Source: Micrococcus flavus
GTDB taxonomy: Bacteria > Actinomycetota > Actinomycetes > Actinomycetales > Micrococcaceae
Reading direction: 5' to 3'
Assembly (NCBI RefSeq): GCF_014204815.1
Contig: NZ_JACHMC010000001.1
Coordinates: 620,001 to 684,000 of the forward strand
Length of the DNA: 64,000 nt
Each line of letters opens with the position of its first letter. The first letter of the stretch is position 1. The position numbers and the translations under genes are program-made. The notes below the pieces were generated by a model. It saw only the letters and a program-made list of their open reading frames with translations, made no database searches and was not told the DNA's origin. Of the stretch, positions 15,790 through 23,481 are shown piece after piece.

Positions 15790-16596
15790 ATGGACACCTT
15801 CCGGCATCAGGGCCTGACCTTCGACGTCCGCGACGGCGGGCCGGCCGAGGGGGAGGTGGTCCTGCTGCTGCACGGCTTCCCGCAGGACGCCACGTCCTGG
15901 AGGCACGTCGAGCCGCTGCTGCACGCCGCGGGGCTGCGCACCCTCGCCCCGGATCAGCGCGGCTACTCCCCGGGGGCCGCTCCGCGGGCGACGGCGGCCT
16001 ACCGCCTCCCGGCGCTCGTGGGGGACGCCGTCGCACTGGCGGACGCGGCGGGGGCGCGGCGCGTCCACATCGTCGGCCATGACTGGGGCGGCGCCGTCGC
16101 CTGGGCGCTGGCCACCGCCCACCCCGAGCGCGTCGCGTCCCTGACGGTCCTGTCCACGCCGCACCCGGCCGCCCTGGCCCGCGCCCTGCGCGGCCCGGAC
16201 CAGCTGCGCCGCAGCTGGTACATCGCCGCCTTCCAGGCACCGGCCCTCCCCGAACGGATCCTCGCGCGACGGCTGGGCTCCCTGCTGCAGCGGGGGCAGG
16301 TCCCCGGGGCGGAGCACTACGCCCGCCGGTTCTCCACCCCGCAGAGCCTGCGCGGCCCGGTGAACTGGTATCGGGCGAACCCGGATCTGGTGACCACCAC
16401 GCGCAACGCGCCCGTGTCGGTCCCCACCACGTATGTGTGGGGCACTCGGGATGCGGCCCTGGGGCCGCGGGCCGCCGAGCTCACGGCGGGGCAGGTGGCG
16501 GGGGAGTACCGGTTCGTGGCGCTCGACGCGGACCACTGGCTGCCTGAGCGCGAGGCGGACGCCGTCGCCCGGGCGATCCTGGACCGGGTGCGCTGA
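15790..16596 (+). CDS. Alpha/beta hydrolase, epoxide-hydrolase/dehalogenase-like
   Basis: 268-residue alpha/beta hydrolase. HGFPQDATSW supplies the oxyanion region, GHDWGGAVAW the nucleophile (Asp 98, as in epoxide hydrolases and haloalkane dehalogenases), and LDADHWLPE the catalytic His near the C terminus, with a helical cap between. ATG 15790 has a G-rich stretch upstream; a GTG at 15760 overlapping the previous stop gives ten more residues and is also possible. It is coupled to the CurA-like gene. Confidence 0.75.
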   Translation: MDTFRHQGLTFDVRDGGPAEGEVVLLLHGFPQDATSWRHVEPLLHAAGLRTLAPDQRGYSPGAAPRATAAYRLPALVGDAVALADAAGARRVHIVGHDWGGAVAWALATAHPERVASLTVLSTPHPAALARALRGPDQLRRSWYIAAFQAPALPERILARRLGSLLQRGQVPGAEHYARRFSTPQSLRGPVNWYRANPDLVTTTRNAPVSVPTTYVWGTRDAALGPRAAELTAGQVAGEYRFVALDADHWLPEREADAVARAILDRVR

Positions 16597-16629
16597 CCCG
16601 CGCTCGGCGCGCGCGCCGCTCCCGCCGGC

Positions 16630-17121
16630 TCAGCGCGGCCCGACGGCCTCGGTGATCCGGTTCAGCAGATCCATGAGGACCTGGCGCTCGGTGGCGTCGA
16701 GGGGGATCCGGGTGAGGGCGTCCGCCGGGACCGTCCGGGCGGACGCCCGCAGCGCCCGTCCCTCGTCCGTCAGCCGCACCAGCACGCGCCGCTCGTCATG
16801 GAGGTCGCGCTCCCGCGTGACGAGCCCCATGCCGGCGAGGCGCCGCACCAGGGGTGTGATCGTCCCGTTGTCCATGCCGAGCCGGTCCCGCAGCGCGCCG
16901 ACCCCCAGTGCGCCGGCGGCGTCCGACGTCGACGCCTCCGTCTCAGCCGAGGCGTCACTCTCCACCTGCCACAGGGTGAGCATCACGAGGTACTGCGGGT
17001 AGGTGAGGCCGAGGCGGGAGAGCAGGGGGCTGTAGCCGCGCGTGACGGCGCGCGTCGCCCGGTGCAGGGCGAAGCAGAGCTGGTCCTCGAGGGCGAGGCT
17101 GGGGGTCGGCGCGGCATCCAT
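16630..17121 (-). CDS. ohrR: OhrR-type MarR-family peroxide-sensing repressor
   Basis: 163-residue winged-helix repressor. LEDQLCFALHRATRAVTRGY matches the OhrR sensor region, with the reactive Cys at residue 16; SRLGLTYPQYLVMLTLW and TPLVRRLAGMGLVTRERD follow, with the wing LHDERRVLVRLTDEG. Organic hydroperoxide oxidises the Cys and releases DNA. An unusual acidic insert (SDASAETEASTSDAAG, about residues 55-70) sits before the recognition helix. ATG 17121 is leaderless, 7 bases after TAGAAT. Divergent from ohr with a palindrome in the shared region, so it very probably controls ohr and itself. Confidence 0.85.
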   Translation of the reverse strand: MDAAPTPSLALEDQLCFALHRATRAVTRGYSPLLSRLGLTYPQYLVMLTLWQVESDASAETEASTSDAAGALGVGALRDRLGMDNGTITPLVRRLAGMGLVTRERDLHDERRVLVRLTDEGRALRASARTVPADALTRIPLDATERQVLMDLLNRITEAVGPR

Positions 17122-17128
17122 GGAAGCG

Positions 17129-17134
17129 ATTCTA
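17129..17134 (-). promoter_or_regulatory. Leaderless-type -10 (TAGAAT) of ohrR
   Basis: TAGAAT on the minus strand, 7 bases before ATG 17121. Confidence 0.55.
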
Positions 17135-17155
17135 GTGGTCGCTGGGGAGCGACTT

Positions 17156-17169
17156 GGTTGCGCGCGACC
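17156..17169. promoter_or_regulatory. Candidate OhrR operator
   Basis: GGTTGCGCGCGACC, a 14-bp palindrome with a single mismatched pair, in the 111-base divergent region between ohrR and ohr. Placement suits repression of both genes; assignment to OhrR is inference. Confidence 0.5.
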
Positions 17170-17232
17170 TAACCGGGTGGCAGGCTGGAGCCGACTCGTC
17201 CCGCACGGGGCGGGCGGATGAAAGGACCTCCC

Positions 17233-17652
17233 ATGGAGACCATCTACACCGCCGAGGCACTCAGCACCGGCGCCGGCCGCGACGGCCATGTCCGCACCAC
17301 CGACGGGCGGGTCGACCTCGACCTCGCCGTGCCCACCGAGATGGGCGGCTCCGGCCAGGGCACCAACCCCGAGCAGCTGTTCGCCGCCGGCTACGCCGCG
17401 TGCTTCCACTCGGCCCTGCAGATGGTCGCCCGCGCCTCCCGTACCGACATCACCGACTCCTCCGTCGGCGCGCGCGTGGGCATCGGCCGCCAGGGTGAGG
17501 GCTTCGGCCTGGAGGTCACCCTCGAGGTCGTGCTGCCCCACGTCCCCGCGGACCAGGCCCGCGCCCTCATGGAGCAGGCGCATCAGGTGTGCCCCTATTC
17601 GAACGCCACCCGGGGCAACATCGACGTCGTCCTCGAGCTCGGGGAGGCGTGA
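17233..17652 (+). CDS. ohr: Organic hydroperoxide resistance protein Ohr
   Basis: 139-residue thiol peroxidase that reduces organic and fatty-acid hydroperoxides, in the OsmC/Ohr fold. Both active cysteines are present: Cys 57 in AACFHSAL and Cys 120 in HQVCPYSNATRGN, together with the catalytic-loop region VPTEMGGSGQGTNPEQLFAAG. Full family length. AAAGGA precedes ATG 17233. The DoxX-type gene downstream overlaps its stop codon (ATGA), and ohrR lies divergently upstream. Confidence 0.95.
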   Translation: METIYTAEALSTGAGRDGHVRTTDGRVDLDLAVPTEMGGSGQGTNPEQLFAAGYAACFHSALQMVARASRTDITDSSVGARVGIGRQGEGFGLEVTLEVVLPHVPADQARALMEQAHQVCPYSNATRGNIDVVLELGEA

Positions 17653-18077
17653 TGACGAAGCGCCGGCAGCCCGTCCCGCTCTCGCAGACCGCCGCCCGCC
17701 TCGGCCTCGGCGGATTCATGACTGCCGCGGGGATGTCCCACCTCACCGTGGCGCGCCGTGAGTTCCGCGCCCAGGTGCCCTCGTGGGTCCCGCTCCCGGC
17801 GGACCTCGTGGTGCTCGGATCCGGCGTGGCCGAGATCGGCCTCGGGGCCGCTCTGCTGGCGCTCCCCGGGCAGCGCCGCCTGACCGGCACCGCCCTGGCG
17901 GCCTTCTACACGGCGATCTACCCCGGGAACATCGGGCAGTACGCCGAGCGCAAGGACGGCTTCGGGCTGGACACGGACGGCCGCCGGCTGGCGCGGCTGT
18001 TCGGCCAGCCCGCCCTCATCGCGGCCGCCCTGTGGGCCGCGGGTATCCCTGAGCGGGAGCAGGGCGGGCGCCGCTGA
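17652..18077 (+). CDS. DoxX-family membrane protein coupled to ohr
   Basis: 141-residue protein with four hydrophobic segments (around residues 14-30, 53-72, 79-97 and 119-133) typical of DoxX/DoxD-type proteins. Visible landmarks are GLGGFMTAAGMSHL and YTAIYPGNIGQYAERKDGFG. ATG 17652 overlaps the ohr stop, so the two are translationally coupled, which suggests a membrane redox partner role in peroxide defence; this is inference. It shares a PGN motif and layout with the DoxX-type protein at 35747. Confidence 0.75.
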   Translation: MTKRRQPVPLSQTAARLGLGGFMTAAGMSHLTVARREFRAQVPSWVPLPADLVVLGSGVAEIGLGAALLALPGQRRLTGTALAAFYTAIYPGNIGQYAERKDGFGLDTDGRRLARLFGQPALIAAALWAAGIPEREQGGRR

Positions 18078-18263
18078 GGTCGGCGTCCTCCGCCCGCCAG
18101 GTGCACCGGCAGGGCCCGGGTGAACGCCTCGTGGTGCTGGAACACCCCGCCGTGGCCGGAGTCCGGGACGGTGCCGGTCGTGCCGCTCACGCCCTCGAGC
18201 TCGAGGGCGACCACGCGGCACTGCTGCGCGAGGGCGTCCACGACTGCTCCCTCCCGTCCGCTC
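18078..18263 (-). pseudogene. Alpha/beta-hydrolase remnant
   Basis: The minus strand reads VDALAQQCRVVALELEGVSG and then DSGHGGVFQHHEAFTRALPV. The first block resembles the strand before the nucleophile of alpha/beta hydrolases and the second the C-terminal catalytic-His segment. About 150 residues that should lie between them, including the nucleophile, are missing, and there is no start or stop codon at sensible places. It fills most of the 231-base gap between DoxX and the next gene. Identification is from pattern only. Confidence 0.4.
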
Positions 18264-18295
18264 GCGGGCCCTCCCACGGGGCGTCGACCAGCGGC

Positions 18296-18301
18296 TACCG
18301 T
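18296..18301 (+). promoter_or_regulatory. Leaderless-type -10 (TACCGT)
   Basis: TACCGT ends 7 bases before ATG 18309. Confidence 0.5.
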
Positions 18302-18308
18302 CGGACCC

Positions 18309-19667
18309 ATGACCGGTCCGCGCCCCCAGCACCCCATGCCCACCGATCCACCCCGGGAGGAGCGCGAGTTCGATCTCGTCCTGGTCGGCGCCACCGGCTT
18401 CGTCGGGCGGCTGACGGCCGCCCATCTTGCCCGGAGCGCCCCGGCAGGACTCCGCATCGCGCTCGCGGGCCGCAATGAGTCCAGGCTCGCCGACGTCCGC
18501 CGAACCCTGCCGGACGCGGCCGCGGACTGGCCGCTCGTCGTCGTCGACACCCTGGATGAGGTGGCGGTGCGCCGCCTGGCGCGGCGCACGCGCGCCGTCG
18601 TCACCACCGTGGGTCCCTACGCCGAATACGGCCGGCACCTGCTGGGCGCGTGCGCGGCCGCGGGCACGCACTACGCCGATCTCACGGGCGAGGTCCTGTT
18701 CGTGCGGGACATGATCGACCGCCACCACGCGATGGCGCAGGACACCGGGGCGCGGATCGTCACCTCCTGCGGGTTCGACTCCGTGCCCTCCGACCTGGGC
18801 GTGTTCCTGACCGCCCAGCGCGCCGCAGAGGACGGCGAGGGCACCCTCGAGGAGACCGTCCTGCACGTGCGCTCCATGCGGGGCGGGATGAGCGGCGGCA
18901 CCGTGGACTCGATGCGCCGCCAGTTCGCCGAGATGGGTCAGGACAGGGAGCGGGCGGCCATCGTGGCGGACCCCTTCGGCCTCTCCCCGGACCGGGACGC
19001 CGAGCCGGACCGTCACGACGCCGGCCGACCCGCCTCGGGCGCCGCCGCGCCCACGGCGCAGGCCGCTGCGGGCCCGCTCGGCCGCCTGCGCCGCCTGGCG
19101 TCCGCCTCGCCCGTCCGCCGGGATGCCACGTCCGGCACCTGGCACGCCCCGTTCTTCATGGCCGGGTACAACACGCGCATCGTGCGCCGCAGCAACGCCC
19201 TGACCGACTGGTCCTACGGCCGCGGCCTCCGGTACCGCGAGGTCTCGGACACCGGCTCCGGCGCGCGCGGTGCACTCACCGCCGCCGCGCTGACCGCCGC
19301 GCTCGCGGGCGTCGCCGGGGGCATGCGGTTCGCGCCCACCCGGGCCCTCCTGGACCGCCGCCTGCCCAAGCCCGGCGAGGGCCCGTCCGAGGAGTCCATG
19401 GCCCGTGGCCGGTTCGTCATGGAGGTCGAGGCGACCACCACCACCGGCGCCCGCTACGTCACCCGCGTGGCCGCGGACAAGGACCCGGGCTACACGGGCA
19501 CCGCGGTGATGCTGGGGGAGTCGGCGCTCGCCCTCGCCATGGAGGACGACGCTCTGCCGGACCGCGCCGGCGTCCTCACCCCCGCCACGGGGCTGGACCA
19601 GGCGCTGGTCGAGCGCCTGCGCGCCCACGGGTTCACCCTCACGACGGAACGCCGCGACGCCGGGTGA
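18309..19667 (+). CDS. Saccharopine-dehydrogenase-like NADP-binding protein (trans-acting enoyl reductase type)
   Basis: 452-residue protein of the saccharopine dehydrogenase-like family that in mycobacteria includes trans-acting enoyl reductases of lipid synthesis. An N-terminal Rossmann fold (LVLVGATGFVGRLTAAHLAR) is followed by VVTTVGPYAEYGRHLLGACA, THYADLTGE and TSCGFDSVPSDLGVF, then a catalytic-like domain with MRGGMSGGTVDSMRRQF. A hydrophobic stretch (TAAALTAALAGVAGG) near residue 320 may contact membrane. ATG 18309 is leaderless. The actual reaction is unknown, and no polyketide synthase is nearby. Confidence 0.75.
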   Translation: MTGPRPQHPMPTDPPREEREFDLVLVGATGFVGRLTAAHLARSAPAGLRIALAGRNESRLADVRRTLPDAAADWPLVVVDTLDEVAVRRLARRTRAVVTTVGPYAEYGRHLLGACAAAGTHYADLTGEVLFVRDMIDRHHAMAQDTGARIVTSCGFDSVPSDLGVFLTAQRAAEDGEGTLEETVLHVRSMRGGMSGGTVDSMRRQFAEMGQDRERAAIVADPFGLSPDRDAEPDRHDAGRPASGAAAPTAQAAAGPLGRLRRLASASPVRRDATSGTWHAPFFMAGYNTRIVRRSNALTDWSYGRGLRYREVSDTGSGARGALTAAALTAALAGVAGGMRFAPTRALLDRRLPKPGEGPSEESMARGRFVMEVEATTTTGARYVTRVAADKDPGYTGTAVMLGESALALAMEDDALPDRAGVLTPATGLDQALVERLRAHGFTLTTERRDAG

Positions 19668-19671
19668 GCGG

Positions 19672-20481
19672 TCAGCGGGGCTCGTCGCCGCCGTCGTCGT
19701 CCGCCTCGATGGAGCGCACGACGCGCGGGGCCGTGATCAGCAGCAGCCCGCCCAGCATGTTCAGGGGGATGACCCACCACACCCAGCCCAGCCAGTCCAG
19801 GTAGGTGATGCCCTCGGCGCCGGACTGGATGGCGCCGAAGATGAGGATCGAGTCCATCACCGAGTGGAACAGCGAGCCGCCCGCCAGGACGACGGCGCCC
19901 GCCACCGAGGCGGCGATCGTGGCGCCGTCGCTGTCCGTCCCGGCCTGCATGCGGGTCATCAGCGTGATGGCCGTGCCCGCCAGGACCGCCAGCGCCGCCC
20001 CCTGCCAGCTGAACCCGATGTCCAGGAAATGGCGCGCCGACGTCGCCATGGTCTCGTGGAGCTTGGGGAAGGCCACCGTGACCAGCCCGATGGTCACCCA
20101 CCCGCCCACCAGGTTGGTCAGCAGCGTCATGGACCACAGTCGCACGAGCTCCAGCATCGTGCCCCGGCCGGTGGTCACGGCCTTGATGGGGTAATAGAAG
20201 CCCTCGGTGAAGAGCTCCGAGTGCGCCAGGAAGAGCGCCACGAAGCCGATGGAGAAGGCCAGGCCGGCCAGCAGGTGGCTGTCCGTCTCGTGGAGGGTGA
20301 GCAGGTAGGCCAGCAGGCCGATGGTGATCTCCACGCCGCCGAGGAACCCGGTGGCCAGGAGCACGGGCCAGGAGCGGTGCAGGCGCTCCTCACCCTCCTG
20401 GACGGCCTCGTGGTGTGCCTTCTCGATGGGCTCTTCGACGTCCGTGTCCTGCCGGCCGTGGTCCGCGTGCTGCTCGCTCAT
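19672..20481 (-). CDS. Formate/nitrite transporter (FNT) family membrane protein
   Basis: 269-residue channel-type transporter for small monovalent anions. Six hydrophobic segments follow a charged N terminus (EKAHHEAVQEGEERLHRSWP). Motifs include GFLGGVEITIGLLAY, LFLAHSELFTEGFYYPI, LLTNLVGGWVTIG and HSVMDSILIFG, which align with FocA/NirC-like helices. ATG 20481 is chosen; the frame extends to 20574 but that part would overlap the divergent Mug gene. Ends convergently 4 bases from the saccharopine-type gene. Formate, nitrite or another anion cannot be distinguished, though a copper nitrite reductase occurs 3 kb away. Confidence 0.75.
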   Translation of the reverse strand: MSEQHADHGRQDTDVEEPIEKAHHEAVQEGEERLHRSWPVLLATGFLGGVEITIGLLAYLLTLHETDSHLLAGLAFSIGFVALFLAHSELFTEGFYYPIKAVTTGRGTMLELVRLWSMTLLTNLVGGWVTIGLVTVAFPKLHETMATSARHFLDIGFSWQGAALAVLAGTAITLMTRMQAGTDSDGATIAASVAGAVVLAGGSLFHSVMDSILIFGAIQSGAEGITYLDWLGWVWWVIPLNMLGGLLLITAPRVVRSIEADDDGGDEPR

Positions 20482-20560
20482 CGGCCGATCATCCCACGCC
20501 GGCACTGCATGGGCCGGACGGCTGGGGCTGTAGACCCGATCTCGTGTCTCCGAAGCCATA

Positions 20561-20566
20561 TAGCCT
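20561..20566 (+). promoter_or_regulatory. Leaderless-type -10 (TAGCCT) of the intact Mug gene
   Basis: TAGCCT ends 6 bases before ATG 20573. Confidence 0.5.
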
Positions 20567-20572
20567 CCACCC

Positions 20573-21139
20573 ATGGGTTACACGCAGGCGGAACTCCAGG
20601 CGTACCGGGACGCGACCGTCCCCGACCTCCTGCCGGACCCGCTGCGGCTGCTGTTCATCGGCATCAACCCGAGCCTGTGGTCCGCCGCCACCGGGGCGCA
20701 CTTCGGCCGCCCCGGCAACCGCTTCTACCCGGCCCTGCACCGCGCCGGCCTGACCCGGCACCTCCTGGACGCCTCCGCGGGGTACCGGCCGCAGGACCAC
20801 GCAGAACTCCACGAGCGCGGCATCGGGATCTCCAACCTCGTCCCGCGGGCCACCGCCCGGGCGGACGAGCTGACCCGTCAGGAGCTCAAGGCCGCCCCCG
20901 CGCGCCTGGACGCGATCGTGGCGGAGCACGCGCCCGCCGTCGTCGCGGTGCTGGGGGTGGGTCCCTACCGGCTGGCCACCGGCCAGCGCCGGGCGCAGGT
21001 CGGCGAGCAGGAGTCGCCATGGCCGGGCACCCGGCTGTTCGTGGCGCACAACCCCAGCGGCCTCAACGCGCACGCCACCGTGGACTCGCTGGGGGAGCAG
21101 TACCGCGAGATCGGACGGGCCGCGGGGATCGTCGACTGA
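20573..21139 (+). CDS. Mug/TDG-family mismatch-specific DNA glycosylase (intact copy)
   Basis: 188-residue uracil-DNA-glycosylase superfamily member that removes U or T from G:U/G:T mispairs. GINPSLWSAATGAHFGRPGN carries the active-site Asn, and NPSGLNAHATVDSLGEQYRE is the DNA-intercalation motif that is destroyed in the copy at 11616. It starts leaderless at ATG 20573. The two copies lie 9 kb apart on the same strand; this one appears functional and may explain why loss of the other is tolerated. Confidence 0.85.
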   Translation: MGYTQAELQAYRDATVPDLLPDPLRLLFIGINPSLWSAATGAHFGRPGNRFYPALHRAGLTRHLLDASAGYRPQDHAELHERGIGISNLVPRATARADELTRQELKAAPARLDAIVAEHAPAVVAVLGVGPYRLATGQRRAQVGEQESPWPGTRLFVAHNPSGLNAHATVDSLGEQYREIGRAAGIVD

Positions 21140-21154
21140 GGGCGTGGGGCGCGG

Positions 21155-21628
21155 TCAGCGACGCCGACGCTCGCGCGGAGTGGGCAGCGGCTGGTTGTCC
21201 ACGATGGTGCGCATGACGATGGTCGAGGTGACCTGCCCGACGCCCGGCAGCGCCGCGATCCGCTGATCCCGCAGGTCGGCGAAGTCCTCGATGTCCCGGG
21301 CGACGACGCGCAGCAGGTAGTCCGGGTCGCCGAACAGCCGCTCCGCGTGGCGCATCTCGGGGATCTGTGCCAGGGCCCGCTCGAACTCCGCCAGGGTGGC
21401 CGTGTCCTCGAGGTTCATGGTCACGTGCACGAGCGCCTCGAATCCCAGGCCGAGCGCCGCCGGGTCCACGTCCGCCCGGTAGCCGCGGATGGCGCCGGAG
21501 CGCTCGAGCTCCCGCACCCGCCGGCTCGTGGGGGCGCTCGTGAGGTTCACGCGCTCGGCGAGGTCGTTGATGCTGATGCGTCCCTCCCGCTGCAGGTGGG
21601 TCAGGATCTGGCGGTCGGTGGCGTCCAT
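21155..21628 (-). CDS. Lrp/AsnC-family transcriptional regulator
   Basis: 157-residue regulator with an N-terminal helix-turn-helix (DATDRQILTHLQREGRISIN, DLAERVNLTSAPTSRRVREL) and a C-terminal RAM ligand-binding domain (FEALVHVTMNLEDTATLAEF, DPDYLLRVVARDIEDFADLR). Such proteins sense amino acids and oligomerise on DNA. ATG 21628 lies 7 bases after AAGAAT; ATG 21637 is an alternative. It is divergent from the PQ-loop membrane protein gene, which may be its target. Confidence 0.85.
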   Translation of the reverse strand: MDATDRQILTHLQREGRISINDLAERVNLTSAPTSRRVRELERSGAIRGYRADVDPAALGLGFEALVHVTMNLEDTATLAEFERALAQIPEMRHAERLFGDPDYLLRVVARDIEDFADLRDQRIAALPGVGQVTSTIVMRTIVDNQPLPTPRERRRR

Positions 21629-21635
21629 GCGCACC

Positions 21636-21641
21636 ATTCTT
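21636..21641 (-). promoter_or_regulatory. Possible leaderless-type -10 (AAGAAT) of the Lrp gene
   Basis: AAGAAT on the minus strand, 7 bases before ATG 21628. Confidence 0.35.
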
Positions 21642-21757
21642 GCGCGTTCTGTCCGGATGCCGCATGGAAGACGCGTCACGGGGCCGTCCGGGCCACGAGA
21701 ACGACGGCGACCTGCGCACCCTCTGGGGGAGGGTTGCCGGGACCGACAAGGAGTCCC

Positions 21758-22411
21758 ATGCCTCTCACCGCGCTCGTTCCCCTGCTCCCGCTGCTCGCGG
21801 GGGCCTTCGCCGTCCCGCAGTACCTGCCCCAGCTGCTGCGGGTGCGCCGCCTCGGCGCCGCGGCCGGCGTCTCCTGGTCCTGGGCTGCCCTCGCGGCCGT
21901 GAACAACCTGGCGTGGGCCGTCTACTTCGTGTGGTCCGGTGTGCCCTCCGGGCTGGTGGCCGTGCTCAGCTGCGCGCTCGTGGCGGGCCTGCTCACGCAC
22001 GCCCTCACCCGCCTGGGCGGGGGCGTCGACCCTCGAGTCGTGGCCGGTGTGGCCGCGTGGGTGGTGGTCATGGCGCTCGCGGGCCTGCTGGGTGGACGCC
22101 TCGGGCTCGGCGCGGCCATGAACGTGGCGCTGATCGTCCAGGTGGCGCCCTCCGTGGTCACCGCGTGGCGCTCACGGGACGTCTCCGGCATCTCCGTGGG
22201 CACGTGGCTGCTGGTGATGGGCGAGCTGACCTGTTTCGGCCTCTTCGGCCTGGCCACGGGGGACCGCACCCTGCTGCTCCTGGGCGTGGTGGGGGACGCG
22301 GCCGGGCTGCTCATGCTCGCCCGCGTGGCGTGGGAGCGCGTGCGGCAGGAGCGGCCGACAGCGCATCCGGTGACGGCCCCGGTCCCCGTGACGGCCGGCA
22401 TCCCGGGCTGA
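21758..22411 (+). CDS. PQ-loop/SWEET-like membrane protein
   Basis: 217-residue protein with about seven membrane segments arranged as two triple-helix bundles. Each bundle has a PQ-loop-like motif: VPQYLPQLLRVRRLGAAAGV near residue 17 and VQVAPSVVTAWRSRDVSGIS near residue 130, where the second has lost the canonical Gln. Families with this fold move sugars or amino acids. AAGGAG precedes ATG 21758. Divergent to the Lrp regulator. Substrate unknown. Confidence 0.7.
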   Translation: MPLTALVPLLPLLAGAFAVPQYLPQLLRVRRLGAAAGVSWSWAALAAVNNLAWAVYFVWSGVPSGLVAVLSCALVAGLLTHALTRLGGGVDPRVVAGVAAWVVVMALAGLLGGRLGLGAAMNVALIVQVAPSVVTAWRSRDVSGISVGTWLLVMGELTCFGLFGLATGDRTLLLLGVVGDAAGLLMLARVAWERVRQERPTAHPVTAPVPVTAGIPG

Positions 22412-23229
22412 TCGGCGCCGCGCGTCGGCGGTCCGGGGCGTTCCGGGGCCCGCCCCGAGCCGCAGCCACTGGACCCCGCCGACCATGGCCGAGTTCCGGC
22501 GGATCCCGAACCTCTTCGAGATCCTCAGCTGGGACTACTGGCGCCTGAACCACGGTGTGGAGCTCCCGGCTGACGCGCGGGCCCACCGGGACGCGTACCT
22601 CGCCTCGCCAGCGGGCCGGACGCACGTGCTCGCCGTCGTCGGGACGAAGTTGCGCGCGGCCGGCCGGAGCGCCGCCGAGGTGGAGGCGATGCCGGAGGAG
22701 CACCACCAGTTCCTCCGCTTCACCGCGGACGCGGCGCGGGAGCTGTACGCCGCCCACCCCGCCGTCGCGTACGTCTCCGTCTTCCAGAACTGGCTCAAGC
22801 CCGCCGGCGCGTCCTTCGACCACCTGCACAAGCAGCTCGTGGCCATCGACGAGCGCGGCGCCCAGAACGAGGCCGCCCTCGCCCGGCTGGCGGCGGAGCC
22901 GAACGTGTTCAACGACGTCGCCGTCAACGCGGCGCTCGATGCGGGCCTGGTGATCGCGGCCAACGACCATGCCGTGATGTTCGCCGGCTTCGGCCACCGC
23001 TACCCGACCGTGGAGGTGTGGTCCCGCAGCGCCGTCTCGGACCCGTGGGCCCTGCCGGAGGCCGAGCTGCGCGGCATGTCCGACCTGCTCCACGCCGCGC
23101 ACGCCGCGACCGGGGCCGATGTGCCGTGCAACGAGGAGTGGCATACCCGCCCGGCCGGGCATGCTCCGGTACGCGGACTGACGGGTCGGCCCGCCCCGCC
23201 CGCTCCACGTGCCCCGCTCGCCTCCGTGA

Positions 23230-23288
23230 ACGAGCCGCCACTTTCGGTCCCTTCCCGACGCCGGAGACGACGAAAAGTGGCGGCTCGT
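23230..23288. repeat. Long perfect inverted repeat (possible REP-like element)
   Basis: ACGAGCCGCCACTTT at 23230-23244 pairs perfectly with 23274-23288 around a 29-base loop. It lies between the decayed GalT-like gene and the nitrite reductase promoter. No T tract follows, but a G8 run does. Confidence 0.7.
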
Positions 23289-23374
23289 CCGAGGGGGGGG
23301 TGGTGCGGGTGGGGGACTCGTCGTGGTCGCCGGGTTCGGACGCCCCCGAACCATTCTGGTATGAGAAATGCGAG

Positions 23375-23380
23375 TATGAT
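23375..23380 (+). promoter_or_regulatory. Strong -10 (TATGAT) upstream of the nirK-type gene
   Basis: TATGAT ends 7 bases before ATG 23388, in a locally AT-rich patch. It overlaps the second of two GTATGA direct repeats (23359-23364, 23374-23379; period 15), and TTCT/AGAA half-sites lie at 23354-23367; either may bind a regulator. Confidence 0.5.
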
Positions 23381-23387
23381 GACGGAC

Positions 23388-23474
23388 ATGGATCTCCCGC
23401 TCATCCCGGCGTACGGCCACTCCGTGGCGCAGGTCTCCGAGGCCGGGCGCCTCGAGTCCACGCGCACGGCCTGA
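23388..23474 (+). CDS. Possible 28-residue upstream ORF before the nirK-type gene
   Basis: ATG 23388 sits exactly 7 bases after a consensus -10, so the transcript would start at or next to it. The predicted peptide MDLPLIPAYGHSVAQVSEAG plus eight residues ends 7 bases before the GTG of the large gene, which lacks a clear ribosome site. The peptide could serve as a translated leader that feeds ribosomes to nirK. It could also be only the tail of the decayed frame, with which it is in frame. Confidence 0.4.
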   Translation: MDLPLIPAYGHSVAQVSEAGRLESTRTA

Positions 23475-23481
23475 TCCTGTC

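Larger units (their letters stand above)
22485..23474 (+). pseudogene. GalT-like (DUF4921-type) protein, apparently decayed
   Basis: The frame opens abruptly with AEFRRIPNLFEILSWDYWRL, which in DUF4921/galactose-1-phosphate-uridylyltransferase-like proteins lies over a hundred residues from the N terminus after a cysteine-rich segment absent here. VEAMPEEHHQFLRFTADAAR joins two blocks usually separated by a GHD-type motif. FDHLHKQLVAIDERG retains the HIT-like histidines. After NEEWHTRPAG near 23160 similarity ends and the frame runs through a palindrome into low-complexity Arg-rich sequence. N-terminal, internal and C-terminal parts thus look lost. Expected family length, about 440 residues, is from memory. 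Confidence 0.55.
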
